This document shows, piece by piece, positions 1 to 7,831 of a stretch of DNA of 64,000 nucleotides. Within the stretch, counting starts at the first letter, position 1, and every line of letters starts with the position of its first letter. This DNA is from Paenibacillus rhizosphaerae. Lineage in GTDB: Bacteria; Bacillota; Bacilli; Paenibacillales; Paenibacillaceae. A program made the translations under genes and the position numbers. Below the pieces are notes generated by a model that searched no databases, was not told where the DNA came from, and saw only the letters and a list, made by a program, of their open reading frames with translations. The DNA lies in assembly GCF_014192015.1 (NCBI RefSeq), contig NZ_JACHXJ010000001.1, forward strand, positions 310,001 to 374,000. Direction: 5' to 3'.

Positions 1-189
1 CAAGCCTCCATCTTTGCGGCGAGGGGAATCTTCGAGCTTTGCTTTCAATATGCATTACGTTCAGAACCTCCATGTTTAGAATAGGTCTTGCCTTCCCCAT
101 TCTACAAAAGCGAACATGAATTGCGGCTTACAAAGCGCATGGCCAACCTTACGCATTTGTCACGGTGCGCCTGTCATTTTTCCGCCGAA
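1..189. other. no gene recognised at left edge
   Basis: No supported gene is seen here. A 26-codon open frame runs off the left edge on the minus strand from an ATG near base 80, but it has no ribosome-binding site and no recognisable similarity. The stretch may belong to a gene outside the window. Confidence 0.4.
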
Positions 190-232
190 CATAAAAACAC
201 CCCTAGGATCAGACGGTTCATCCTAAGGGGTT
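190..232 (-). terminator. intrinsic terminator of the adenylyltransferase gene
   Basis: CCCCTAGGAT (200-209) pairs with ATCCTAAGGGG (220-230). Read on the minus strand the stem is followed by a T-rich tail (TGTTTTTA). It lies about 50 bp past the stop codon of the minus-strand gene at 280. Confidence 0.75.
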
Positions 233-279
233 TCCAACATTAAATTTACGGGATGTAATGAATCAGGAACGGGGTTCGT

Positions 280-1134
280 TTACTTCAATGCGGAATAAAT
301 ACTTTCCGTATACTTTGTAATCGCTTCGTCATAATCCGGATACGGATATCCGAGACGGCTTGACACCGCCTTGGAATATGTTCTGAACAGCTCGTAACAA
401 GTAAATAAAGACTTCCACATGTGCTCGTACCCGTTCTCCGCGTAGGTTGACAGTAGAGTCTCCCAATCTTCATCGGAAAGGTAACGGTGGATAAATTTAT
501 AATTTTTTCCTACGCTAAAGGTAAACCCGTGCTCTGAGCCAATTTGCCAAGCCATCATTCTCAGCAAATTGGGCCGCGCGATCTCGTTCAAGTGGTCGAT
601 GGCAAACAGGATTTCTTTTCGCGCCAATCCCTTGACCACGTAAGTGGAAACCATCCAGAATTCATTGCAGCAATCGTCAAACTCCCTGGCTGTGGGCTTT
701 TTAATCCAATATTGGCGGTCATCCGCGATCACTTCATGTTTGATGAGGGCATCCTTATCCAGCAAAACCTCGACCAACCCGTCGCTGTGGGTGAAATAAT
801 TCTCCGCCTCATTTAATGGAATCAGGGTCAAGTCAACTTTGTTGCCGTCTTCCAGGTGGATCAGATAGGAGAACCAATTGCCCAGTTCCGGAGGAAACAG
901 CTCCATATCCTCAGGTTTTTGCATCATGATGCGCTTCCCTAAAAAGTCGAGCCACCCATCATGCTCCTTGAACGAATCCATCTCGGTTACAAAATAAGAA
1001 ATGTCGTAATCCTGGAATGGATCCGGCGGGATATTTGTGTTGGTGCGCGATCCTTCCAGGGTCACCAATCGAATCCGGTCATCGTGTTTTGCATAATCCA
1101 AAAGCAGCTTCATCATTTCTGGCTCACTTCGCAT
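280..1134 (-). CDS. aadK: aminoglycoside 6-adenylyltransferase (ANT(6)/AadK family)
   Basis: This 284-residue protein matches the streptomycin 6-adenylyltransferase family across its full usual length. These cytosolic enzymes transfer AMP from ATP to the 6-hydroxyl of streptomycin. Visible family features are the nucleotidyltransferase core near the N-terminus (TLEGSRTN at about residues 26-33, followed by the DYDISYFV acidic pair that holds the metal) and the KVDLTLIP segment near residue 100 carrying the third acidic residue. The start at 1134 is preceded by GGGAGGT. The gene stands alone and has its own terminator, which fits an intrinsic chromosomal copy such as Bacillus aadK; no mobile element lies beside it. 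The actual drug range cannot be read from sequence. Confidence 0.9.
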   Translation of the reverse strand: MRSEPEMMKLLLDYAKHDDRIRLVTLEGSRTNTNIPPDPFQDYDISYFVTEMDSFKEHDGWLDFLGKRIMMQKPEDMELFPPELGNWFSYLIHLEDGNKVDLTLIPLNEAENYFTHSDGLVEVLLDKDALIKHEVIADDRQYWIKKPTAREFDDCCNEFWMVSTYVVKGLARKEILFAIDHLNEIARPNLLRMMAWQIGSEHGFTFSVGKNYKFIHRYLSDEDWETLLSTYAENGYEHMWKSLFTCYELFRTYSKAVSSRLGYPYPDYDEAITKYTESIYSALK

Positions 1135-1393
1135 TTTGCCTTCTACCTCCCATATTTTCTAGGACTGCGATGTCGTCCATAAAGGAAGGCGGTCCGCGAA
1201 TCCGAAGGAAACAACGCTCCCGGCCTGATGCGCGTTATAACATATCCAGCCGTTTTTCCATATTCATAGCCTCCGTTTCTTGAACGATAATGTTTTATTT
1301 TACCATATATACAAGGCATGCCCCAGCAAAAAATATAACGTTTGCACCCCAGGAGGCGTTTATAATAATAGACGAGTCGAAGGAGGCGGGAGA

Positions 1394-1513
1394 ATGGCCT
1401 TATTACGTGATAGTTCGCAGCAAGAAGAACTAAAAGCGCAGTACGATCGTCTTTGGATCGATTTTCAGCATATGGAAGATCGAAAAGTAGAGGTTGCCAT
1501 GTGGGTTGAATAA
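1394..1513 (+). CDS. small hypothetical protein (39 aa)
   Basis: A 39-codon frame starts at an ATG preceded by a strong GGAGGCGGGAG ribosome-binding site. It ends 19 bp before the NIPSNAP-family gene, with which it is probably co-transcribed. The product is charged and helical-looking (MALLRDSSQQEELKAQYD...), with no signal peptide or membrane segment. I do not recognise it. A longer frame starting at 1280 is less likely because it lacks a ribosome-binding site. Confidence 0.5.
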   Translation: MALLRDSSQQEELKAQYDRLWIDFQHMEDRKVEVAMWVE

Positions 1514-1532
1514 TCCGGGAGGAAGTGAGAGT

Positions 1533-1904
1533 ATGTTTTATCGCAGAAAATTTTACATTGTGAAAAATGAATTTGTGGATGTTTTTAACCGCCATTTTCT
1601 TGAAACCAATTTGCCGAATCAGTTAAAGCACGGTTCCCGCCTGGTCGGAAGATGGATGGTGCCTCGTGATGAATTCACAACCGAAATGTTTGCGATTTGG
1701 GAATATGAGAGCCGCGCCCAGTACGAGGAAATTGAGGATAAGATCCGAAGCGACAAGGAACATGTACGGCGGATACAGAACTGGTACGACCAGCATGGCG
1801 GAAGGGACCGCGTGTATAGGGAGTATCTACTTGAGGTCAGAAATGAAGAGCTGATATCTACGGTTGATATAAACGAGTCGGCAGTGGCCGACGAGAAAAA
1901 ATAA
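1533..1904 (+). CDS. NIPSNAP family protein
   Basis: The 123-residue product begins MFYRRKFYIV and carries a single ferredoxin-like NIPSNAP-type domain. Recognisable parts are the N-terminal YRRKFYIVKNEFVDVFNRHF strand-helix, the central GRWMVPR and the FAIWEYESRAQYEEIE block. Proteins of this family are small cytosolic dimers of unclear biochemical function, often annotated as quinol-monooxygenase-like. The ATG at 1533 follows GGGAGGAAGTGAGAG, so it is preferred over a GTG-type start at 1494. It probably forms a two-gene unit with the small gene at 1394. Confidence 0.75.
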   Translation: MFYRRKFYIVKNEFVDVFNRHFLETNLPNQLKHGSRLVGRWMVPRDEFTTEMFAIWEYESRAQYEEIEDKIRSDKEHVRRIQNWYDQHGGRDRVYREYLLEVRNEELISTVDINESAVADEKK

Positions 1905-1941
1905 CTATAAGCATGCATTACATTGCCGCCGCCATCTTGGG

Positions 1942-2289
1942 ATGATACGCTTTTTGCATGTAAAATCCAGGAAGGCGGTGCTTCCAATTGGAGAGCAGGT
2001 CGAAGTGATCCCGCGCTCGCTGACGATGCATGCGGCCGGCATACTGGCTTCGGAAGGAATAGACTCGGCCCTTGACGTATACAAGTCGGGCAGCGCGCGG
2101 CGCTCAAAGCTCGGTTATGTACCGTACGAGTCCGATTTCAGCTTCCGAAGCATTGCGGGCAGGCTGCTTCAAGGCGGTGAACCGGACGGAGCCGCAGCCA
2201 TCATTGATTTGGCATTGGCGCTGGATCCGGATGATGAAGAGCTCTGTTTGATGAAGGATCAGCTTGCTGATTCTATTGCGCGATCCTGA
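1942..2289 (+). CDS. hypothetical protein, resembles a hydrolase C-terminal tail
   Basis: A 115-codon frame with no convincing ribosome-binding site. Its second half (SDFSFRSIAGRLLQGGEP..., then AAAIIDLALALDPDDEEL) resembles the TPR-like tail often found at the C-terminus of Firmicute serine hydrolases and esterases. That suggests either a small TPR-like protein or the surviving end of a lost hydrolase gene. I cannot tell which. It converges with the membrane-protein gene at 2304. Confidence 0.35.
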   Translation: MIRFLHVKSRKAVLPIGEQVEVIPRSLTMHAAGILASEGIDSALDVYKSGSARRSKLGYVPYESDFSFRSIAGRLLQGGEPDGAAAIIDLALALDPDDEELCLMKDQLADSIARS

Positions 2290-2303
2290 CGCCATCACGG
2301 CCG

Positions 2304-2585
2304 TCATCGTGTTTTGAACACAAACCGGTGAAACAGGAACACAACGGCGAATGAAATCACGAGAGAGATTAACCATATCGTTATTTTTGGCGGCGTGATC
2401 GGTGGCCGGTCAGACCCGAATTCAATCGTGGACGCTAAGGGTTCCGCACGGTTTGGTTCATAGGCGGCCGTCATGTTCGCTGTATGTTTTTTGGTCATAT
2501 ACATGCCGAGGCCCGTCTGAATACCGGTTTGGATAAGTAGAAAACAAACGGCAAAGATCAAAGGTAAAGCGATGTATTTTAGCAT
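2304..2585 (-). CDS. small membrane protein, unknown function
   Basis: The 93-residue product has an N-terminal hydrophobic helix (residues about 4-25), a polar middle rich in Pro, Glu and Thr, and a C-terminal hydrophobic helix (about 68-87) ending in HRFVFKTR. This suggests two membrane passes with an external or internal loop of about 40 residues. The start at 2585 follows CGGAGGATC on the minus strand and is preferred to the longer frame reaching 2744. I recognise no family. It appears to be monocistronic. Confidence 0.6.
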   Translation of the reverse strand: MLKYIALPLIFAVCFLLIQTGIQTGLGMYMTKKHTANMTAAYEPNRAEPLASTIEFGSDRPPITPPKITIWLISLVISFAVVFLFHRFVFKTR

Positions 2586-2720
2586 AGATTCGTGAGATCC
2601 TCCGATTCTATTTTTGTTAAATGTTACCACATTTGAATCGGAATTGTCTCTATAACGATAAGCTTTTAACAAGTTGAAATCTACTGAACAAGTAGAAACA
2701 CAGCAGGGGTAGCTGATATT

Positions 2721-2756
2721 AAAGATTCTTGGAAATGATGCCAAGGATCTTTTTTA
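2721..2756 (+). terminator. orphan intrinsic terminator
   Basis: AAGATTCTTGG (2722-2732) pairs with CCAAGGATCTT (2741-2751) with one mismatch and runs into TTTTTT on the plus strand. No plus-strand gene ends just upstream, so it may remain from a lost gene. Confidence 0.6.
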
Positions 2757-2915
2757 GTTGCTTAAGCCGCCGATATGATGGTCGTTCAGCACGGGAGGTT
2801 GATGGGTTCTTTTTTTCATAGAAGCATGTGCCTCGGGGATCGTCTAAGATTATAATAGATCCGTGGCCGGGTGCAGCCGTCACAGACGTTAACCTATCGT
2901 AAATGGAGAGTAGTC

Positions 2916-3233
2916 ATGTTCAAAAAAATCTTTATCTTAATGTTCATTTGTGTCCTTTGGCTTCCGGCAAATCTGGAAACAGTTCAGGCTTCGGGGTTTT
3001 CGACATGGGAAGGAACGATTCTTACGAAACACAGCCCTATATCCGTGGTCACCAGTCCGGCGGTATCCCCCAAACTTTCGGATGATGAAACGAAGCGATT
3101 AAGAGAGGCATACGGCCTCGAACAGCCCGAAACGGAGCCAAGGCAGAGCATCGGCGATTTCGGCGCCAGCTTGAGTGTGCAAGAGCTGTTGGCATGGGCA
3201 TTCGCCTTATTCCTGTCCTGGGCATGGCTGTGA
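2916..3233 (+). CDS. small exported protein, unknown function
   Basis: The 105-residue product starts with a clear signal peptide: MFKK, then a hydrophobic stretch to about residue 20, and a likely signal-peptidase site after VQA near residue 26. The mature part is short, acidic and lacks cysteine. It ends in a hydrophobic segment (LLAWAFALFLSWAWL) that could anchor it in the membrane. The ATG at 2916 follows GGAGAG. A TATAAT at about 2852 could serve as its -10 box. No family is recognised. Confidence 0.6.
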   Translation: MFKKIFILMFICVLWLPANLETVQASGFSTWEGTILTKHSPISVVTSPAVSPKLSDDETKRLREAYGLEQPETEPRQSIGDFGASLSVQELLAWAFALFLSWAWL

Positions 3234-3324
3234 TGCAGATTACAGAACCTGATCCAGCCCTGTGCTATGATGGGTTCGGTTGAGAAAGTGATTATTTTCA
3301 CAAAATGGACGGGGGAGATTGGAC

Positions 3325-3687
3325 ATGGCTCATCTATCGCTGATAGGCATCTTGCTGCGGTTCGTTCTCGGAGGCGGAGCTGTGGTGGCGGCATCGCTTA
3401 TTGCCAAACGCACGGGAGGAGCCATCGGCGGCATATTCGCCGCGTTTCCCGCCGTTTTTCTCGCGGCGCTGCTGACGATGAGGTTCGATTACGGGGCCCG
3501 TGAGCTGGTTGCCCATTCCATCGATCTGTCCCAGGGGGCTTTGATCGGTATGGCGATTAATGTGGCGTGCGCGGCAGCAGCAGGCTACTTGTGCACCAGC
3601 AAAGGATGGAAGAAGGGGCTGGCTTTGTCCGTGGGCGGCTGGCTGTTCGTTTCGTTCACGATATCCTATGTGTTGTTCAGCTTGTAA
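3325..3687 (+). CDS. DUF3147 family membrane protein
   Basis: This 120-residue integral membrane protein has about four hydrophobic helices and the motif GGIFAAFPAVFLAALL typical of DUF3147. The start at ATG 3325 is favoured by GGGGGAG at 3311. It is directly followed, 15 bp downstream, by a second gene of the same family, so the pair is probably one transcription unit and the products may work together as a heteromeric unit. The function of the family is not established; a small transporter is only a guess. Confidence 0.8.
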   Translation: MAHLSLIGILLRFVLGGGAVVAASLIAKRTGGAIGGIFAAFPAVFLAALLTMRFDYGARELVAHSIDLSQGALIGMAINVACAAAAGYLCTSKGWKKGLALSVGGWLFVSFTISYVLFSL

Positions 3688-3702
3688 AGGGGGAATTATG
3701 AA

Positions 3703-4101
3703 ATGAAATTACGGGAGCTGCTGCTTCGGTTCGTGCTGGGCGGTCTGGCGGTCGTATTGAGCTATATGGCGTCGGTCCTGCTGCCGTGGAAGGCGCTTGG
3801 CGGTATTTTCGCGGCGTTTCCCGCCGTGATGGTTGTCGCCGTGCTGATGGTCGGCCTCAGCCAAGGCTCGGAAAAGGCGGCCGCGGTTGCCAGAGGTTCG
3901 GTATACGGGATGGCCGGCTGCGCCGTCTGCGTCGTTACGGTCGGGTATGCTCTGAAAATAACCGGCGCCTGGTGGCCCAGTCTGCTGCTTGGACTTACGG
4001 GCTGGTTTGCCGGTTCGTTTGCGCTGCTGAAGGTGAGGGAGAAAATGCAAAAAATTCAGCAAATGCACCGGCTGCCGCGGAAACAGACCAAGCATGTGTA
4101 A
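3703..4101 (+). CDS. DUF3147 family membrane protein, second copy
   Basis: A 132-residue paralogue of the preceding gene, sharing the RFVLGG opening and the GGIFAAFPAV motif. It has about four membrane helices followed by a basic, cytosolic-looking tail (KVREKMQKIQQMHRLPRK). It is translated from an ATG preceded by AAGGGGGAATT. The tandem arrangement suggests duplication of one ancestral gene followed by divergence, or a two-component transporter. No terminator is evident before the Fnr box of the next gene. Confidence 0.8.
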   Translation: MKLRELLLRFVLGGLAVVLSYMASVLLPWKALGGIFAAFPAVMVVAVLMVGLSQGSEKAAAVARGSVYGMAGCAVCVVTVGYALKITGAWWPSLLLGLTGWFAGSFALLKVREKMQKIQQMHRLPRKQTKHV

Positions 4102-4159
4102 TGGCCTACTTGCGTCAAGGATCAGCCATATGCAGGGATGCAGGACGTTTCTGTCTTGG

Positions 4160-4209
4160 TGTGATATTTTTCACAGCGCAGAGTGTCCAGCCGTTTTACA
4201 ATAAAGTCA
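4160..4209 (+). promoter_or_regulatory. Fnr-type box and promoter of hpf
   Basis: TGTGATATTTTTCACA at 4160-4175 is a perfect TGTGA-N6-TCACA palindrome. A -10 box TACAAT follows at 4197-4202, 21 bp past the site, placing the box centre 41.5 bp before the expected start near 4209. That is the class II activator position for Crp/Fnr proteins. There is no good -35 box, as expected for an activated promoter. Confidence 0.8.
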
Positions 4210-4245
4210 TGCAAGAGTCCTTTCCCGTTGAAGGAGGCAGATTCC

Positions 4246-4791
4246 ATGGCTACACACATTCATGGCAAACATTTTGAAGTGACACCGGCACTGCAGGCGT
4301 ATGCCGAGCAGAAGATCGGTTCGGCCCAATCCTGGTTTGACGAGACGGTAACCATCCACGTCACCCTGCTGCTTCAGGCCCGGAAACAGGAGCATGTCGT
4401 TGAAGCTACCATTCCCTATCACGGCATGGTCTTCCGGGTCGAAGTGAAGGATACGGACATGTATGCCGCCATTGACCAGGCCGCGGATAAGCTGGATCGC
4501 AAGCTCCGCAAGTACAAGGAGCGGGCGCGCCGCAAACTGCTCAGCCAAGGCCGCGCGGTCGGCGCCGGCATCCAGGACGGCGGACAGCCGGAACCGGAAG
4601 CGCCGGAAGAAGCCTTTGTCATTGCAAAAGAAAAGCGGCTCGTGATGAAGCCCGTGGATCTGCAGGAGGCCGTGCTTCAGATGAACTTGCTGGACCACAG
4701 CTTCCATCTGTTCTTGAACCGGGATACCAACCGTGAGGAAGTCGTTTACCGCAGGGCGGACGGCACTTACGGGCACCTCTTTGCTGATTAA
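4246..4791 (+). CDS. hpf: ribosome hibernation promoting factor, long form
   Basis: The 181-residue product has the two-domain layout of long-form HPF. The N-terminal S30AE domain (about residues 1-100: HGKHFEVTPALQAYAEQKIG..., basic helix KLDRKLRKYKERARRK) binds the 30S subunit. A linker rich in Pro and Glu follows, then a C-terminal dimerisation domain (about 125-181: VMKPVDLQEAVLQMNLL...FLNRDTNREEVVYRRADG). It makes inactive 100S ribosome dimers during growth arrest. The ATG at 4246 follows AAGGAGG. The upstream Fnr box means this copy is probably induced when oxygen runs out; a housekeeping copy may exist elsewhere. Confidence 0.92.
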   Translation: MATHIHGKHFEVTPALQAYAEQKIGSAQSWFDETVTIHVTLLLQARKQEHVVEATIPYHGMVFRVEVKDTDMYAAIDQAADKLDRKLRKYKERARRKLLSQGRAVGAGIQDGGQPEPEAPEEAFVIAKEKRLVMKPVDLQEAVLQMNLLDHSFHLFLNRDTNREEVVYRRADGTYGHLFAD

Positions 4792-4845
4792 GCCAGGTTT
4801 GTTGTCTTCAAGTCTTGATGACTCCTAACTGCTATTCCTTTGTCG

Positions 4846-4882
4846 CCGAATGGAGAGCCATAGCTCCATTCGGTATTTTTTT
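4846..4882 (+). terminator. intrinsic terminator after hpf
   Basis: CCGAATGGAG (4846-4855) pairs perfectly with CTCCATTCGG (4864-4873) and is followed by TATTTTTTT. Confidence 0.9.
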
Positions 4883-5023
4883 GTCAGATGAGAGTATTTC
4901 GCAGAAAATCTCCCGTCTTCTCTGAACGTTTGCCGATAATTCAGATTGTTCCCTGCTGCTTGGTGAATTGTGAAAAAGCGCCTTAGCACCGCATTTTTCG
5001 GACCTTAAAATTTTATAGATCGA

Positions 5024-5074
5024 TGTGAGTATTGTCATAGTTAGCCCCCATGGGGTTCCAGTAGGATGAACTCA
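5024..5074 (+). promoter_or_regulatory. Fnr-type box and promoter of adhE
   Basis: TGTGAGTATTGTCATA at 5024-5039 matches the Fnr palindrome with one arm change (TCATA). A -10-like TAGGAT lies at 5062-5067, 22 bp past the box. The expected start is near 5074, about 47 bp before the adhE start codon. Confidence 0.65.
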
Positions 5075-5120
5075 TCAAGGAGATGAGGGACCGGCAAAGG
5101 TCTCCAAGGAGGAGAAAATT

Positions 5121-7727
5121 ATGGCTGTTAAAGAAAGCAAGCTGGAAACAAAGAACTCCGCCCAAGAAGAAGTGAACCGATTGGTCACCCGCGCCAGGAA
5201 GGCGCAGGAAGCTTACCTGAACATGAATCAAGAGGAAATTGACGAAATCGTACAGGCGATGGCGCTGGCCGGTTTGGACTGGCACATGCCGCTCGCAAAG
5301 ATGGCGGTCGAAGAGACCGGCCGGGGCGTCTACGAGGACAAAATCACCAAGAATATATTCGCGACGGAATACATCTATCACAGCATCAAGCATGACAAGA
5401 CGGTCGGCATCATCGAGGAGAACGCGTTCGAGAGCTACAAGAAGGTTGCCGAGCCGGTCGGCATTATCGCCGGCGTTACCCCGGTGACGAACCCGACGTC
5501 CACGACCATGTTCAAGACGCTGATCGCAACGAAGACGCGCAATCCGATCATCTTCGCCTTCCACCCTTCCGCCCAAAAGTGCAGCGCGGAAGCGGCACGC
5601 ACGCTGCGTGACGCCGGAATGGCGGCCGGCGCGCCGGAGCACTGCGTGCAGTGGATTGAAACGCCGTCCCTGGAAGCGACGCAGCTGCTGATGAACCACC
5701 CCGACGTGGCGCTCGTGCTGGCAACCGGAGGCTCGGCGATGGTGAAATCCGCCTACAGCACGGGCAAACCCGCGCTTGGTGTCGGGCCGGGCAACGTTCC
5801 ATGCTTCATTGAGCAGTCTGCGGATCTGAAGCAGGCCGTGACGGACCTGATCCTGTCGAAGACGTTCGACAACGGCATGATCTGCGCTTCTGAGCAGGCG
5901 GTCATTATCGAGGAGCCGGTGTACGACCAGGTTCGGAAGCTGATGAAGGACAGCGGCTGCTACTTCCTGAACAAAGCTGAAACAGAGGCTGTGTCCAAGC
6001 TGGTCATCAACAGCGAGAAGTGCGCGGTGAACGGGGTCACCGTCGGCCAGCCGGCGGTAAAAATCGCCGAAATGTCCGGTATTCAGGTGCCGCAGGACAC
6101 CAAAATCCTCGTGGCTGAGCTGGCGGGCGTAGGTCCCGCCTACCCGCTGTCCGCAGAGAAGCTGAGCCCGGTGCTGGCCTGCTATAAGGTCAAGACGGCG
6201 GCGCAGGGCATCGAGCGCGCGGCCGAAGTGGTCCAATTCGGCGGCATGGGACACTCGTCCGTCATTCATTCGAACGACGACGCCGTCATCCAGGCGTTCG
6301 CGAACCGCCTGCAGACCGGGCGCGTGATCGTCAACTCGCCTTCGACGCACGGGGCGATCGGCGATATCTACAACACGAACCTGCCGTCGCTGACGCTCGG
6401 CTGCGGTTCGTACGGACATAATTCGACGACGTCCAACGTCACGTCGGTGAATTTGATCAACGTCAAGCGCGTAGCTTACCGGACAGTGAACATGCAGTGG
6501 TTCAAGGTTCCGCCGAAGGTCTATTTCGAGAAGGGCGCGACGCAGTATCTCGAGAAAATGCCGAACATTTCCCGCGTGCTGGTCGTCACCGACGCGATGA
6601 TGGTCAAGCTGGGATACGTCGAGAAGGTGGAATACTACCTGCGCAAACGCGTCAACCCGGTGGCGGTCGAAGTGTTCTCCGACGTGGAGCCGGATCCGTC
6701 CGTCGAGACGGTAGAGCGCGGCACGAAGCTGATGGATAGCTTTAAGCCCGACTGCATTATTGCGCTCGGCGGCGGCTCCCCGATGGATGCGGCCAAGGCG
6801 ATGTGGCTTTTCTACGAATATCCGGATACCAGCTTCCACTCGTTAAAACAGAAGTTCATGGATATCCGCAAGCGGGTTTATAAGTATCCGCGGCTTGGTG
6901 AAAAGGCTCAGTTCGTAGCGATCCCGACCACTTCGGGCACCGGCTCGGAAGTGACCTCCTTTGCGGTCATCACGGACAAAAAAGAGGGGAATACGAAGTA
7001 TCCGCTTGCGGACTACGAGTTGACGCCTGACGTGGCGATCATTGACCCGGAATTCGTGTACAGCCTGCCGAAAACGGCGGTGGCCGACACCGGGATGGAC
7101 GTCCTTACGCATGCCATCGAGGCGTACGTATCCGTCATGGCGAGCGATTACACCGACGGTCTGGCGTTACATGCGATCCGGCTGGTGTTTGAAAATCTGG
7201 AAAAGTCCTTTCATACGGCGGATCCACTGGCTAGGGAGAAGATGCACAACGCCTCGACGATCGCCGGCATGGCGTTTGCCAACGCCTTCCTCGGCATCAA
7301 CCACAGCTTGGCTCACAAGTGGGGCGGCCAGTACCACACGGCCCACGGACGGACCAATGCGATCCTGATGCCGCATGTCATCCGGTACAATGCGCAGAAA
7401 CCGACGAAGTTTGCTTCGTTCCCGAAATACAACCATTTCGTGGCCGACCTTCGCTATGCGGAAATCGCCCGGATGCTCGGCCTGCCGGCCCGGAATACGG
7501 AGGAAGGCGTCAACAGCCTGATCGACGCGGTGCGTAAGCTGAACCAGTCGCTGGGCATTCCGGAGAAACTCCAGGATCTCGGCTTTGATCCGGTTGATTT
7601 TGAAGCTAAACTGGATTATTTGGCTGACCGTGCGTTTGAGGATCAGTGCACGACGGCCAACCCGCGGATGCCGCTGGTCAGCGAGCTGGCAGACGTTTAC
7701 CGTAACGCCTTCTACGGCAAATTCTAG
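5121..7727 (+). CDS. adhE: bifunctional acetaldehyde-CoA/alcohol dehydrogenase
   Basis: This 868-residue enzyme converts acetyl-CoA to acetaldehyde and then ethanol, reoxidising two NADH during fermentation. The N-terminal aldehyde dehydrogenase half (about residues 10-445) carries the catalytic cysteine in GMICASEQAV. The C-terminal iron-dependent alcohol dehydrogenase half (about 460-860) shows the nucleotide-binding ALGGGSPMDAAKA and the metal-ligand region DTGMDVLTHAIEAYVS...GINHSLAHKWGGQYHTAHG. Length is normal for AdhE, whose subunits stack into spirosomes. The ATG at 5121 follows AAGGAGGAG. The gene is a single unit with its own terminator and an Fnr box, matching anaerobic induction, and sits near pflB-pflA, which would supply its acetyl-CoA. 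Confidence 0.97.
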   Translation: MAVKESKLETKNSAQEEVNRLVTRARKAQEAYLNMNQEEIDEIVQAMALAGLDWHMPLAKMAVEETGRGVYEDKITKNIFATEYIYHSIKHDKTVGIIEENAFESYKKVAEPVGIIAGVTPVTNPTSTTMFKTLIATKTRNPIIFAFHPSAQKCSAEAARTLRDAGMAAGAPEHCVQWIETPSLEATQLLMNHPDVALVLATGGSAMVKSAYSTGKPALGVGPGNVPCFIEQSADLKQAVTDLILSKTFDNGMICASEQAVIIEEPVYDQVRKLMKDSGCYFLNKAETEAVSKLVINSEKCAVNGVTVGQPAVKIAEMSGIQVPQDTKILVAELAGVGPAYPLSAEKLSPVLACYKVKTAAQGIERAAEVVQFGGMGHSSVIHSNDDAVIQAFANRLQTGRVIVNSPSTHGAIGDIYNTNLPSLTLGCGSYGHNSTTSNVTSVNLINVKRVAYRTVNMQWFKVPPKVYFEKGATQYLEKMPNISRVLVVTDAMMVKLGYVEKVEYYLRKRVNPVAVEVFSDVEPDPSVETVERGTKLMDSFKPDCIIALGGGSPMDAAKAMWLFYEYPDTSFHSLKQKFMDIRKRVYKYPRLGEKAQFVAIPTTSGTGSEVTSFAVITDKKEGNTKYPLADYELTPDVAIIDPEFVYSLPKTAVADTGMDVLTHAIEAYVSVMASDYTDGLALHAIRLVFENLEKSFHTADPLAREKMHNASTIAGMAFANAFLGINHSLAHKWGGQYHTAHGRTNAILMPHVIRYNAQKPTKFASFPKYNHFVADLRYAEIARMLGLPARNTEEGVNSLIDAVRKLNQSLGIPEKLQDLGFDPVDFEAKLDYLADRAFEDQCTTANPRMPLVSELADVYRNAFYGKF

Positions 7728-7750
7728 GAGCTGCACCGCATGATCCAGCC

Positions 7751-7784
7751 GGCTGCCGACCGAAAGCGTCGGCAGCCTTCTTGT
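7751..7784 (+). terminator. intrinsic terminator after adhE
   Basis: GGCTGCCGAC (7751-7760) pairs perfectly with GTCGGCAGCC (7768-7777), followed by a T-rich TTCTTGTCT. Confidence 0.8.
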
Positions 7785-7831
7785 CTCGGAATCGTGCTGT
7801 GCGTTTAACGCAGTGGAAAGGAGTGATTCAT

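Noticed and set aside
1..80. Partial minus-strand frame at the left edge
   Set aside because: Short, no ribosome-binding site and no recognisable similarity; it cannot be supported without flanking sequence.
4971..4990. TGTGA at the far upstream side of adhE
   Set aside because: The opposite arm does not match; the better site is at 5024.
5013..6839. 608-codon minus-strand frame opposite adhE
   Set aside because: It is antisense to a clearly coding, motif-rich adhE and reads as Arg/His-rich sequence typical of the opposite strand of GC-rich genes; it has no ribosome-binding site or family motifs.
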